A stretch of 64,000 nt of DNA from Torreya grandis (GCA_037957365.1 JARHVA010001740.1:1008501-1072500), one strand, 5' to 3'. Numbered from the stretch's first letter, positions 23,855 through 36,898 are shown. Numbers and translations are program-made. The notes: a model not told the origin generated them from the letters alone.

Positions 23855-26100
23855 AGTTTCATGCAGAAGCATACAAAATTCCAAGGACAGAAGCCAAGAA
23901 AATGGGTGTAAACCAACCTATATGATGCTATATATGACGTGTTCTTTTGCGAACTACCTAAGCATGTGTACCGGTGGTTGGTTGCCTATACCACCCCTAG
24001 AAGACAAAGCTACGACCAACACTTTGAGTAGACAAAGGAGCGGCTAGAGAAGCTTGAGAGTCTAGATGACGTTTGGATGCATGTTGTAGACAAGTGGTGG
24101 AGCGACACGCTGAACAATGACGTGTTGGAATTCATAGTGTCGACCTTCTCTTGCCCTGAAGAAGCAAAGTATGAGTTCTTTCACAAACCAACGGGTACGT
24201 TCATAAGAGGGCTCGACACCAAACTGAATAAATTGCTGGTGGATTACGATATTGAAACCGTAAGAATGGAAGGCTAAAATCCTTGCGCGTATGAGTAAGC
24301 ACAGAAGGTGAGAAGGAGAAGTGTAGGTGAGGCATGATGGAAAGGGACGAGCAACCTGACACCCAAAAGCTTCGAAGGTAGAACTATAACAAGCGAAGGC
24401 GCAAGCTGATAGAGGATCTGAAACCTAGAAGTGCAGAGAAGACCCGTAGCGAGCGAGAAGGGCATGGGGAAGGATCCCTTGAATCCTAGCAACATGAGAA
24501 AAGAGAGGAATAAGCAAGAGGACGAGCTCAACAGTTGGGTGCAAAATGCCTTGGGTTCCTACAAGATGTGGTGAATGAGGATGCGTCGAAAGCACCTACC
24601 CCCTTTGAACCTCAAGCACAAGCTCATGTGTTGGATTCTCCACCAGAAGATAGAAGAACGATAACTGACCCTGTTATCGACATTGACTTTGATAGACTTT
24701 AAAATTTGAACCAAGACTTTGTGATCTAGCAAGTGATTCCTTACGAAGGATTGAACAAGAATACCATGAAACCAATGAGCGCCAACCCAGGAATCCAGAA
24801 CATAAGCGCATGCATTCCCATTCAGAGGATGTCAGCTGCATCGACTGGGCAAAAACCCATGGGAAGTGGCCCAATGCCACAAGTGAGCAGCACCGCACCG
24901 TCGTGCTCAACAATGCAACCTACAAAAATAGGGTCAACACTCAACCCTACAACAGGAGGCATTGGAGGACCGCCTCCAACACAAACACCAGGAGGCAAGC
25001 GCCTCAAACTCCAACACCACCCCTTCAACAGATTTATTACAAAATAGCAATGCACTTCCCTGAGTATCGTGATGTAGAGAATGTTGTGGAGCATGTGCTC
25101 AAGTGTGAACTTCAATGGTGCGTTGGGGTATCCGAACCAGGGTATTGTTGATTACGATATACTGGAGGCTTTCTTGAAGGAATTTGATATTCTGGAATTT
25201 GAGCGACAAAGCATCGCAACACTAAAGGAAATCAACCAAGCACTATCTAAGAGCGTGCCCCTGTATGATGTGCGGTTTAAGACCCTCCTTTCCAAGCTTC
25301 CATATGATATCCACCCCTTCCAACATGCGCAATGGTTTGTTGGGGGCCTGCTAGTACCTTCCAGAAGAGCGCTATCCATGAAGACCTTCACGGACCCCCA
25401 AAAAGCACTCGAAGTCATGCTTTGCACTGAGGTAGTAGGTAGTGCTGACACTGAGATCAACCCATTCATGGAGGTGCAAATCACATCAATGGCCTCCCAA
25501 CTATAGAAGCTAATTGATAGTTTGACGCATGACACTCGCAACGGATTTTGGTGTATTGACTGTGAGATGGAGGGGCATAAAAAAAAAATTGCCCGTGAGT
25601 AAATGTTCACACCTTAGTTCTCAACTGTGAAGTTTGTCATGGGCCGCATGACTCTTGAAACTGTCACCTATTGCAACATAACAGTCAAGTGAACTGTGAT
25701 GAGATGCGCCAAAATATGGAGGCACGCGACAGAAAATGACCACAGTCGGCGGGCAGGCGGGCCAAGGAAACGAAGCCTATGGCTAGCAAAATACTGGCTA
25801 TGGGAATCAGCGAGGCGCGTGCGAGTGAGGTGGAGGACGTGGTGGAAGAAGATTCTCACCGCAATCATGTTACAAGTGCAGGTCGACTGAGCATCACCAG
25901 CGCAACTACCCCACACACCCAACGTGCGGGTATTGTCGAGGACCACATGCGGTCGAGGATTGCCCAAACTCATACAAAACGCTGACTCAAGGTTGGTATG
26001 ACGCAGATAAGGTTGCCACAATGGTTAGGCACGAGCCAAAGGAGGAAAAATGGACTCCCAAACTGCAACAAACTCGCAAGGAACCACCTAAAGTATAGGC
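23855..26100 (+). pseudogene. gag of the large gypsy element, broken
   Basis: Coding-like sequence in several frames. About 23900-24280 has a leading segment with an in-frame TAG at 24031-24033. Segment 24733-25151 is Pro/Thr-rich. Segment 25081-25506 (141 codons, with LPYDIHPFQHAQWFVGGLL and SMKTFTDPQKALEVML) has the helical retrotransposon-gag character. Near 25866-25940 two zinc knuckles can be read in another frame. The first is CYKCRSTEHHQRNY (last Cys changed to Tyr). The second is CGYCRGPHAVEDC, a complete C-X2-C-X3-H-X4-C. Gag would form the particle and bind RNA. Frameshifts and stops separate the pieces, so no full protein is possible. Confidence 0.75.
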
Positions 26101-26549
26101 CACAACTCAGAGTGGGTTCACCACACAACTGCTTACTACACCGACAAAATAATTGCGCTTGAATTATGGCGAGTCATGCCACGCTGAGCGTATATCGTGA
26201 CCTGAGCCAAAAGCTACACGCTACCCTGACCCTACATGATAGATGGACGTCCTACAATAGGGCATGAGCATAATACAAAGTTTGTAGGGAGAGTTCCAGC
26301 TAGCCAAAGATCTATAAGCACAGGCTACCGCCTCACGCAAGAAGCAAGACAGTTAGGAGGCTGAAGTACAGGATTGACAGAGGTCCTACACCTCCTACAA
26401 ACTGAAGGGATGTTGCCCCTGCTAAAAAAATTGATTTTAGAGCATGCATGGAAGAGACCAAAGGAAGAGGTTGCCCATGAGATGATTGAAGTTGTTACGT
26501 CGCATATGGATCAGGGGCGTGAAGGCATACTTAGCACGTAGAGTATGAC

Positions 26550-27098
26550 CAAGAACCACTAATAAACGCCACCATTGATGAATGGTCTATTTGTGAGGTC
26601 CTTGTGGACATGGGCATTGAGGTTAACATTTTGACCAAAACCCCCTGGGAGAAGATGGGACGGCCACCCTTAAAGCCCTCCCCTCATATGTTGTTTATGA
26701 CCAATAAAACTCGAGCGCAACCTATTAGGATCCTGAAGGGAGTCGTTGTAGATATTATGGGCATCAAATTTCGAGCCGACTTCGAGGTAATCGAATTGGT
26801 AGAGCATGATAACTATCCAACGCTCTTAGGGAGGCCATGGTGCTACACCAACAACGCGGACATGCACTTCAAGAAGCGCTACATGACTTTTAAGAATGAC
26901 AGAGAGAGGGTGGTGATCCCCCTATCAAGTGATCAAGGGCATCCATATGTGGAAAGTGTTGATCTCGAAGATGAGATCAAGGTGCGGAGTGCCAAGAAGC
27001 TTAACCCAAGCGCCCAAGGAGTGCTCAAATGGGGGGATGGATTTTCAACTATCGATACAACTGACATAGCCTACAATCAATGGGTCAAAGAGGCTTAG
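26550..27098 (+). pseudogene. Retroviral-type aspartic protease of the large gypsy element
   Basis: The open run 26604-27098 (164 codons, readable from about 26560) begins ICEVLVDMGIEVNILTK. This is the active-site region of a retropepsin, in which the usual D-T/S-G has become D-M-G. It continues with GRPPLKPSP, ADFEVIELVEHDNYPTLLG and RPWCY, the pattern of the second half (hydrophobic-LLGRPW) typical of Tat-like plant elements. The enzyme would cut the Gag-Pol polyprotein. It sits between gag and RT as expected. A linker region with further broken open frames (27222-27864) follows. Confidence 0.8.
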
Positions 27099-28098
27099 AA
27101 GTTATTGGTTGAAGGTGCCACCTAGTGCAGGCAACTACCAAGGGCAACCCGAACATGACTGATTAGAATTGATCGCACTCAGAAGAAATGGGTTCCCCAT
27201 GCCAAAAAGGCAAGGAAAAGGGTGTTTCGAGTGAGTAAGGGGAAGCTTGCAATGCTCCCAAAATATGGAGGGAGCCAGGCTATAGAGAACTATGTCCATG
27301 ACATTGAAGTGTGTGTTCCCAAGGAAATAGATAGAATGGGCGCACTAGTGCATACCCTAAGAGCACTGTTGCTCATTGGTGGGCAGTGCAAAGGCCTAGC
27401 TTGCCAACATGGCAAGATGTGAAGGCAACAATATGCACTAGGGTTGGAAAGAGTAATGAGGACTTAGTCATACATACTTACTCAGGTGACTCCAACCCAA
27501 TCACGCATGTGTGCTTTTGTGAAGAAACTTGCACTGTCTGCGACGAGAACGGGCCCAGAATCCTGTGGCTGCATGCTTTCTACAGGACTTTGAAAACATG
27601 GGTGCAAACATAGTACGTTGTAAATGAAACGCATCAAGAGACAAGAGATTGGAAGATACTCGAGGAGGGGTTCATGCACACCTCTTCACAGAGCTTAAAG
27701 CTCTAAAGCCACTACAAGTCATTCACAAGGCAGTGTTTGAGGACACTGCTATCCTAGAAGAGTGCCTTGGAGACATGTTCGAAGAGAAAGGATTGGCGCT
27801 CCCAATGTTCTTTGAAGACAGGGTACTCAACATTGAATCTAGTGAGGAGGATGATGAAACCTGAAAGGAACACAATTGGAAGGTTCTAACAGGAAGAAAA
27901 AACTCGTGCGCCACGTGGATGATAGCACCCTCGACAAAGATCTGACGCATCTTTGAATTGAAACAACTGAGGGGATAAGGCAAGTGGAAGACTCTCATTA
28001 GGAGAGGAAAGAACCCTACTAAATGCCCCTCAAAACTACCAAAGTGGACATCAACGTAGAAGGTGAGCCCAAGATTGCCACTATAGGCGAATTTTGGT

Positions 28099-29089
28099 TT
28101 GAGGCAAAAATGGCACAATCATAGACTTCCTGAAAGAGTTTCAACACTTGTTCTCGTGCAACTACCGGGACATGAAGGGCACCCACCCTTTGGCAAAATG
28201 AGCATCAAGTTGGTGGATGGCGCGAGGCCTGTCAAGAAGCGCCCGTATAGAATGAACCCCAACCTATGTGCCAAGGTGAAAACAAAGATTGATGGAATGT
28301 TCGTCGCAAGCATCATCTACCCTCTACAAGAGTCTAAATGGGTGAGCCCAATGGTCATAAGTATCAAGAAGAATGGGCACATATGGATATGCATCGACTA
28401 CAGACTTTTGAACACCACCTGCATCACCAACCAATTCCCAACCCCGTTCACCGACGAGGTCCTAAATGGCGTTGCATAATGCGAAATTTATACTTTCACT
28501 GATGGTTTCGTAGGCTACCATCAGGTGCAGATCAAGGAGGATAAGCCCAAAACAGCCTTTGCGACTGAATGGGGTTGTTTCGCCTATAATGTGATGCCCT
28601 TTGGGCTCAAGAATGCTCTAGTCGTATTCTCTAGTGGTGATCAATGCTTTCAAGGACTTCATCCATAGGTTCCTCCAAGTCTATCTCGACGATTCGACTG
28701 TATATGGCCTTGTACGGGACCATTATGACAATTTGCACATCATGTTTGAGAGGTGCAAGTAGCTCCATATATATTTAAACATGAAGAAGTGCGTCTTCCC
28801 AATCCCCTTTAGAACATTGCTCGAGCACATCATCTGCAAGGATGGTTTGTTTGTTGACCTTGTGAAGATAGCCATCATAATTCAGCTCCAAACTCCTTCA
28901 ATGCAGAAAGATTTTTGCACCTTTCTAGGCCATTGTGGCTACTACAAGAAGTTTATACGGAGCTATGCGAAGATTGCAGCGCCTCTGGAGGAGCTCTTGT
29001 TCAAAGATGGCATGTTTTATTGGGGCGGGGTGCAAGAGGAGGCTTTTGAAACATTGAAGCTAAAATTGGCTAGCGCATCGATTCAGTAA
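28099..29089 (+). pseudogene. Reverse transcriptase of the large gypsy element
   Basis: 28099-28479 holds the RT fingers: HPPFGKMSIKLVDGARPVKKRPYRMNP, then KWVSPMVISIKKNGHIWICIDYRLLN. After a stop at 28477-28479 it continues as CEIYTFTDGFVGYHQVQIKEDKPKTAFATEWG and NVMPFGLKNA. The catalytic YLDD box is at 28682-28693 in another frame. 28781-29089 carries the thumb/connection part (FLGHCGYYKKFIRSYAKIAAPLEELL...EEAFETLK). RT motifs are in canonical gypsy order. At least two frameshifts and one or more stops separate them. Confidence 0.9.
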
Positions 29090-29094
29090 TTTCC

Positions 29095-29620
29095 AAACGG
29101 ACTACTCCTTTCCACGTCCATATCGATGCTTTGGGCTCCGCAATTGGCGCCATATTCATGCAACTAGGCAAGGACAAGATGGACCACCCCATTTCCTTCA
29201 CAAGTAGAAAATTGACGCAAACAAAACAAAATTACACCAACACCAACCATGAGGCGCTAGCAATGGTCTATGCCTTACAAAAATTTAGGCAATATCTATT
29301 GGCGACCCCATTCATTTTTTTCACTGATCACGAGATGCTCAAGTACCTTGTGAACAACTCTATTTTACATGGGTGCATATGCAAATGGATAGTTCTGTTC
29401 CAAGAGTTCTAGTTGTCCATTGTTAAACCTGGAAAGCAGAACTTGGGGCTAGACCATTTGTCCCGCATAAATTATGGAAATGCGGCGACATCGATTGAGG
29501 ATGACATGCAGGACATGCAATTGTATAGAGTCCAACATGTCCTTGAAGACTAGGTAGAGATTGTTGCTTTCCTAACATTTGGGTTTTCGCCCCAGACCAT
29601 GTCAAATAAGGAGAAGTGAC
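29095..29620 (+). pseudogene. RNase H of the large gypsy element
   Basis: 29131-29412 reads GSAIGAIFMQLGKDKMDHPISFTSRKLTQTKQNYTNTNHEALAMVYALQKFRQYLL and then FFTDHEMLKYL. This is the gypsy RNase H pattern (S-R-L, Y-T-E-EALA, F-TDH--LK-L). The frame is interrupted by TAG at 29410-29412, where the family usually continues. After the stop it runs on as LSIVKPGKQNLGLDHLSRI. RNase H removes the RNA strand during reverse transcription. Confidence 0.85.
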
Positions 29621-29699
29621 TTGTTCGCGCCACTCCCTTTCAACTCATTGAGGGGGAGCTGTACAAACTAAGTAGAGATAAAGCCCTGTGTTGGTGTGT

Positions 29700-30834
29700 T
29701 CTCGAACACAAAAGGGACTCCATCTTAAAAAACACACGAGGGAATCGTAGGAGGCCATTACACTGGAGACGCAACGGTGCACAAGATATTGCAGTCAGGG
29801 TTGTGGTGGCCAACCCTGTTCTAAGACGCAAAGGAGTGTGCCAAGGCATGCGACATATGCCAACGCACCGGAAAGCCCAACCACTAAGATGAGATGTCTC
29901 TCATCCCCATTCTTGCCCAGGTGCCATTCGAGAAATGGGCCATTGATTTTGTTGGACCAATAACTCCCGCAGCACGATGCACAGGTGCAAGGTATATTTT
30001 GGCAGCCACTAACTATTTCACTAGGTGGGCTGAGGTCGCGAGACTGCACAACCATGCGCTTCATCTAGGAGAACATAATAAGTCTATATGGGTGCCCATT
30101 AAGTCTGACTAACGACCGAGGCACTCATTTCATCAATGAGACGATGCGCATCCTCTTAACTGAATACATGGTGATGCATCACAAGACCACCCCATATCAT
30201 CCACAGGGAAACGACACAGTTGAAGCATTTAACAAGATCCTGAGAACATGCCTGACAAAGATATGCGACGTTGGTCACAAGGATTGGAATGATCACGTTT
30301 AAGTGGTACCATGGGCATATTGCACAACATATAAGCGCCTAAACAAGGCTACACCATTTCAACTTGTGTTTGGCGCTGAAGCAATTCTCTCCATGGAATT
30401 CATGGTGCCATCCTTACGCATTGCATGGATTGGTTGTTTAGACGACCAAGAATCTTTAAGCACAAGGTTGGAAGACTTGGAGTGCTTGGATGAAAAGTCC
30501 ACCCAAGCAAGATGGAGTCAACAAATCGAAAAGACGTGCCAAAAGCTTTGGCATTACAAACATATCAAACGCAAGGAGCTGACTAAAGGAGCATTGGTCT
30601 TGCTCTATGATTCCAAGTACCATAGCACCCAGGGAAATTACAAATAATGTGGATGGGCCCTTACATCATCCACCACATATTGGAGACAAGTGCATGCAAG
30701 TTGCGTACGTTGTCGGACGAAATGCTCCCAGGGCATTTCAATGGCAATCAATTGAAGTCGTATCGACAGTAGGATGGCGCTTGCACCATAAGAACACTGA
30801 CTTCTTGTTCACTAGTCGGTTTGAGTTGAGCTGA
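29700..30834 (+). pseudogene. Integrase of the large gypsy element
   Basis: The H2C2 zinc-binding region is readable at about 29740-29865 (GHYTGDATVHKILQSGLWWP...CAKACDICQRTG). The catalytic core has Asp in AIDFVGPI (codon 29944-29946), Asp in NDRGTHF (30114-30116) and Glu in VEAFNK (30222-30224). The last two are 35 residues apart, the classical D,D-35-E spacing, with TTPYHPQGND between. 30303-30647 gives the rest (KATPFQLVFGAEAI, then a basic region), and 30607-30834 the tail. Stops include a TAA at 30300-30302. There is no chromodomain. Confidence 0.9.
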
Positions 30835-32760
30835 CCAGAATACAGTTAGACGCAAGCCAAACCATTCTTTATGTTTTGTTTTTGTCCCTTGTATATTATA
30901 AAGAGGCAATAAGTGATGCACAGAGGCCACAAGGACTTATCTGCTGGCACTTCATGAATAATTTCAATCGGGTGAATCGAGCATTAGTGTTTTCTAAGCA
31001 CATGAGGCCACGACACCTAAGTTATGGGCGCATGAATCTAATCCAGCTCCAGTGAATTTGTTTGGCCTCTCATGCATAATTCCAACCGGGTGAGTCCAGT
31101 ACTTATGCTTTTTAAGCGCCTGAGACTAGACATCTAAGTGGTGGGCACATGAGACTCATCAGACTTCGAAAAGAGGTGCACAAAACTCCGTGCACAAGGT
31201 TCCAAATGAAGGGCACTTTCAAGCCCATAAATGAACTAGTCTGGCCTTTCATGCATAATTCTAATTGGGTGAGTCAAACACTTGAGCCTTCTAAGCGCAT
31301 GAGACCAGACATCTAAGTGTTGGGCATGTGAAACTCGCTCGACGCAAGCAAAAAATGCACAAGATCCATGTGCACAAGGTGAACATTGCAGGGCTCTTGG
31401 AGGCCCAAGCATGAATTACTCTGGCGCTTCCGCGCATAATACCAATCGGGTGAGTCAAGCCCATTTGATTTCTAAGCACCTAGGGCCAGACGTCTAAGTT
31501 TCTGGGTGCGAGGGATTTACCAGACTTTGAAGATTTGAGAACAAAATGACAAAGTACACAACCACAAAGGTAACATTTGTGCCAAAGTTAAAAAGAGGGG
31601 CATCAATTGATCATGTGCCAGAGACTAAAGAAGAAGGTGAAGACGCTCAACACGGTTAAGTGCAAGAAAGAAAGTGAAGACGCACAATCTGACCATGCGC
31701 AAGAGAACCAAAAGAGAAGACGAAGCGTTGGAGGGCTAGTGCAAGGGATTTGTATGGGGTAGGACAGGCCAAGGCAAGACGAAGCGCAAAAAATCGACCA
31801 AAACAAAGAAACATGCTTGAAATGGAAGTGCAACTAGAAGAGAAAGTGGAACCAAGGACGCATTACGGCTAGGTTGCCACAAGGAAGGTGAAGGTTGCGC
31901 CAAGTGAACAAGTGCAGGGGAAGAATCATGTAAGACAGCAAACATCCACCCATATTTGAGTGGGAAGTGACTGTTTGAACTAAACATCACTTCACTGAAT
32001 TACCGTTAGAGAGCATTTAATGAAGCAACAATAGAGGCACAAATATACGCATTTAATGCATTAATGACAGGATTTTCGCAGATTTCATTGCATTTTCCAA
32101 GAAATTTAGGTGTCGTCATGCCATAAAACTCTTGCATTAATGATGGTAGATAAGGAAAGGGTATAAAATAGCAAGTGGCAGACTTGCTTAGGTTACAAAG
32201 TCTATACTAACTTAAGACTTAGAGTGAACCTAAGTGAAAACCAAAGAGCCGAGGTGCGAAAACCCTATACCGATGAGAATTTGAGTACTTTCAGACACTA
32301 AGAGTGAACGACTGCATACTAGGAAGGATTGCGTTCACAGTAAGATTGATTTGGACAAGTGTGGAGAGAGGATTCTGCAAAAATCAGACAGTTGGAGAAG
32401 TGAATTGACACCTAGGCTACCATTAAAGGCTAGCGAAGCTCAAGAGCCAAGCGAAGGGTCACAGATCCCACGACTGTAGAAGTGCCATCACCATTCGAGA
32501 CTTTGGTAAACCGCACCTACCACACTTCAACACTAGTATGTTCAAGATGGTCAAGAAACGAAAGGGATCACGTTCCGAGCAGGACAATAGGACCCGAAAC
32601 AGGTGCGTACAGTGCCCAAAGCAAACCACTACAAAAACAACGATGCAACAAGTGGAAGCAGTGAGCGTGGCATAGGTGGACACTACGACGCTTACCAAAA
32701 TGTCCTACCAAGTAATGTAGTTCCCTCTGGAGGTCATGATAGGGGAGGATTAGCACTCTT
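30835..32760 (+). repeat. Non-coding region with about 180-bp tandem repeats
   Basis: A block close to CATGCATAATTC-AA-CGGGTGAGTC occurs at 30953, 31071, 31250 and 31431, each followed by a TAAGCGC-TGAG block and an ACATCTAAGT block. Spacing is 118, 179 and 181 bp, so the first unit has lost about 60 bp. After about 31510 the sequence is purine-rich, without a recognised gene, up to the extra ORF. Confidence 0.75.
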
Positions 32761-35700
32761 TTGCGCACACCTGCTAGTTTAAAAGATAATGACCACTGCA
32801 CATCTAATCATTTGCAAGACCTCACGCAAGATTGGATGGTGGACATAGGGCAAAAGATGGTGCAAGATGAGGCCTTGTTTAACGTCTCAATCCAAGACAA
32901 ATTGATGGCTTCCGACGCAACTCAACTTTATGAGTTGCCTGGCTTCAGGAAGCTGGAGGAGCTTGTACAATTTCTTCTCTTGCACGTCCACGAGGACCGC
33001 ATTTACTTCACAAGGAGGCACATGAAGATTCCAGTGCAACTAATAAAGAGAATAATCGAGCTTCCAGATATCGCTAAAAAGACATCCATTAGATAATGGA
33101 TGATGATGAAGAGGTGGAGCGCATAACACAACTCCTAAAGTATCTCAAGGGGGGTTTTGCGTTCCCCATCGAGTGCAAGGACCCTGGCACGAGGGCGGCG
33201 ACGCACGTCGTAAGCTCCAAACTATGCCTAGGCGGTTGATGGACCGATGTGATTAAGGCATATCTTTGCATCGCCTATCACATGGCATAGGGCGTGCAGT
33301 TAAATATTGTCAAATTCATCACCAATGAATTTGTGAAGAATGTGTAGGAGTGCCACAAGGCAAAAGGGACATTCAAGTGGGGATCCATTCTCATTCTCAT
33401 TGTCATGGAAGAGATTGGAATTCCACATGGGGACGAGGGCAACCTCTGGGTCTTTCCAGAACACAATGTCTCCTTGGCATAGAAGTACAAAGACTTCACG
33501 AGTCCCCTCTCTTTCAGCACCAAATATAAGACTCGTGTCATGGGATGGTGCAAGAGGTACATAGAGGCCTTCAGGTTAAAGTGGTGCATCCCGCAGGGGC
33601 TCCCTCAAAGCATGTTTGGAACGACAACCTTTGTCGTAACGCAACACTATTGTGTAGTGCGCTTGGCACTAGTTGATGCCAACAAGTCGGGGTGGCTAAA
33701 GCTCCTCTAAGCCTTCTCGACAAGATACTTCAGAGACATGTTGCGATGGATCCCCAATAACAGTTGAACATTCCAGTAAAGGAACTGGATATGAAGAGGC
33801 GCAGGATGAGGCGTCAGTTCATTCGCATAGATGGGAAGGCCATTGAGGATGAAGAGGATGAGTTGGATCGCACCGACATCCATCCTCTCCAAGAGGCAAC
33901 CATAGCTAGGCACATCTATAGGCTCTACAATGAGATGAAGCCAAAGAAGGGCCCAAGTGCAGAGCAAAGTGACAATCCCCCTATCAAGATCGGTGAAGGG
34001 ACCCCGATGCCAACTGAGAAGAAGTCTCCTAAGGAGGAGACTTTAAAAGAGATAGAGCGAATAAGGCTCAAGATCGCCTCAGAAGAAGAAGCCTCTCATT
34101 CAACCCCCACAAAGAAGTGCGTGAGATTCGTACCAAAGACTTCCCCTGACGCCAAGGAGAAGATGAAGGGGAAGGTTCCTGTTGCGGTGCTGACAGTAAC
34201 CCTGTTGGGCATAGAAGAAGTGATGGAAGAAGAAACATTTGGGAGGGGTGTATACATTGTGCCCGAGGAAGACAACTCCTCGTCGAGTGAAAGGACCCCC
34301 GCTCCACCCCCTCAAAGTGAATTGGAGAAGAAGATGAGAAGATGGAAGAAACTTGGCCTTAGTGACGCCGTTATCTAGAAGGCACAAGAGCTAGAGGAGA
34401 GAAAGGAAGAAATGATGAAGGCTGGGATGTCAAAAAATGACATTGAGATGGTCGAGGTCGAGGAACGCATGAGAGAAGGGGAGAAACGCAAAATGCGAGA
34501 GTTGAAAGGGAGGAAAGAAGAAAGGAGGTAGAAATAGATGAAGAGCCCAACGAGGCGAAAGTGCATGAAGCTCTCAAAGGTGGCACTACTGCAGCGCTTG
34601 GAGAAGCGGGACCATCAAGCGCACCAACTGAAGAAGAGTTGAAATGCAAATGGAAAGACATTGGCTTGGATCGGGATCACATTGACACAGCACTAGAGTT
34701 GCACCACAAGAGAGGTCATGAGGGCCAAGGGCATGTCTGAAGCTGAAAATGATCGAATGGATGCTGAGATAAAAGCCGAAGAGGAAAAGACTGCCATAAC
34801 CATCAAGAAGAGAAAGGCAGAAATGAAAAGGGCCCTGAAGGAGAGGGCAAGAAAGAAAAAAGAAGAGAGGGTCGTCGCAAGCATGTAACCCATTAAAACC
34901 AAGACAGTAGAGGTGCCTAACGACCACACCAACCTAGCAAAAGAAGCTGCAGAATAGGTGCGCCCAAGTACCAAAAGAGCGCCTAACGACAAAGAAGGTG
35001 ATGTTGGCACCTCAAAGGGGCAAATAGAGAAAGAAGGGGAAGAACAGGCTGGCGCGAAGAGGGGACCTACATAGGTTCATGCCAAGGAGCCTTCGGAAGA
35101 AGCGAACAAAGGGGAAAAGTCCAAGGAAGAACCCCTCCAGAAACAAGATGGCGAAACTAGCGCCGAGGAAAAAGAAGAGGCAGACCAAGGGGAGAAGTTT
35201 GATGGACCCCTAGTAGAGCAAGAAAAAGAAGAAAAAGGCACTAGAGGAAGTACCAGTACCAACAGAGAAGAGAAGGAACTGGCCGAGGAAGAGGAGTATG
35301 AGTTGAGCTACAGGGAAAAAAAGAAAAGGGAGTTCATCGAAAATGATGAATTCTACATGTTGGTGTACATGCACCCTAAAACTGTCACAACCCTAATGTG
35401 CCATCAAGTTTCTTGGGCTCTAGATTGCTACATGGACGAGCCTTAGTTCGAGGTACCAAAGAAAGCAATCCGAAGCGCCAAGAAACCAGAAGAGGGGCAT
35501 GACTAGCAACATGTAAATCCAAGAGATATGAACCTCGTAAGGTCAACTAACGCCCTCCTTAAGATGGCCTCAACAGTAGAGCACAAGAACAACATCAACG
35601 ATGTTCATCCCAACAAGTGAAAACAAATAGAGCAAGAGGCAGAGGAAGAAATAAAAGCAATAAAGCTCAAACTCCACCAACTGGTCGAGCATGTCGAAGA

Positions 35701-36345
35701 AGTGGAGCCATCCCTTTTGGATGGTGTTGATACTTCGAAAATGAAAGAGGTTGATAAGGTTTGCGCACTGGTAGAACAAATGTTCCCCTGAATGAAGTCG
35801 GCACTAGAGGAACAAGAAGACCCCTATGAAGCCATTAGAAGAGAGCAAAACAAAAAGCTCGATGCAGTAGAGGACCTCTTTGCCAAACTGGAAGAGGGAG
35901 TAAAAACGGATGCCATCTTTTGCAACTTCGCCACTCAAGCGTTAGTCATCAATGCACGCCTTCAAAAAGCGAAAGATGACGCTTTGATGAAGCATGCTTT
36001 CACTGTGAGCAGGACCGAGTGCATGCAAGTTATGGCACAGGGCAACACATTAATCACCCAACTGAAAACACAGGAGCAAGACCTAGAAGCACTATTACAT
36101 GCCTTTTAGACAAAGGCAAGTGAGCAAGGGGACATTTTAGATGGTGGGGTGAGAAGAACTAAGGAGAGGTTGTAAGCCTTTAGAAAAGAGATGGAGAGCA
36201 CGGACGTGTCCACACTCAAGGTTGCATTGATGAAAGTAGAACGCGCCACCAAAGAAATCAAGCTCGCCATTCAAGACTTCAAGAACTTCAAAGCAAAATT
36301 GCAACAGAGCACACCCAAATTTTGTGCAGTAAAGGCGTTGAAAGA
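32761..36345 (+). pseudogene. Extra ORF between pol and 3' LTR, broken; coiled-coil C terminus
   Basis: A sense-strand coding-like stretch follows the repeat block. The part 32761-33096 (111 codons) and its continuation to about 33770 contain MKIPVQLIKRIIELPDI, KYLKGGFAFPIE, WTDVIKAYLCIAYHMA and KGTFKWGSILILIVMEEIGIP. This resembles, in pattern, the family annotated as putative plant transposon protein in plant gypsy elements; the match is from memory of the pattern only. 33764-34378 (204 codons) is charged and Pro/Ser-rich. From 34380 to 35600 the sequence encodes highly charged E/K repeats in broken frames. 35792-36109 and onward to about 36345 is helical and heptad-like. Stops include TAG at 33288-33290, 33345-33347 and 33480-33482, and TGA at 33239-33241. 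The order globular, acidic, coiled coil parallels 4750-7874. Confidence 0.65.
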
Positions 36346-36692
36346 CTAGTCTGAAAGCGGACTAGCAATTTTGTATGAGGTAATGTCAGGGCCTTTTTTG
36401 TGCTACCTAGTGGACCGTGTCAACTTAGCACATCTCAACACGAGGCAATCGTTGCAAATGATTGCTCTTTTGGCACTTTTAGGGCTAGCTGAAAGAATCT
36501 TTGAAGATCTTGCACCAATTGGCAAGGAGTTGCTTAGCGCCCGGGTTTTAAGAGACATCCCTTTGAGTATTGCACATGGCAGTTGGAGAGCACAGGTATC
36601 ATAGTAGTGGAGCCGGTGGAATAATGACCCCCAACGACAGCTCAACACCCAGCATGTGCCCATCCAACTTGGCTCAAAGATGCTCCCTTGCC

Positions 36693-36700
36693 TATAAAAA
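36693..36700 (+). promoter_or_regulatory. TATA box of the 3' LTR
   Basis: TATAAAAA in the same context as 22254-22260 of the 5' LTR. Confidence 0.6.
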
Positions 36701-36718
36701 CAAGCTTGAACCCGAAGG

Positions 36719-36898
36719 AGGAGACGAATTAACTCAGCAAAGCTCTGCAAAAATTGAGAACAAAAGAGATGAATTAACTTAGCGAAGCTCAGTAAAAACT
36801 GAGAACAGAGGAGACGAATTAACTCAGTGAAGCTCTGCAAAAATTGAGAACAGAGGAGATGAATTAACTCAGCGAAGTTCTACAAAAAATGAGATCAT
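36719..36898 (+). repeat. 45-bp tandem repeat, four copies (3' LTR)
   Basis: Same unit as at 22280-22414, one copy more. It lies directly downstream of the TATA box. The ORFs across it (36570-36782 plus, 36403-36840 minus) are products of the repeat. Confidence 0.85.

Noticed and set aside
24822..25610. Minus-strand ORFs of 97 and 152 codons
   Set aside because: Shadows of the plus-strand gag, which carries the recognisable motifs.
36403..36840. 145-codon minus-strand ORF
   Set aside because: It is the complement of the LTR start and 45-bp repeats of the gypsy element; the repetitive protein is a by-product.
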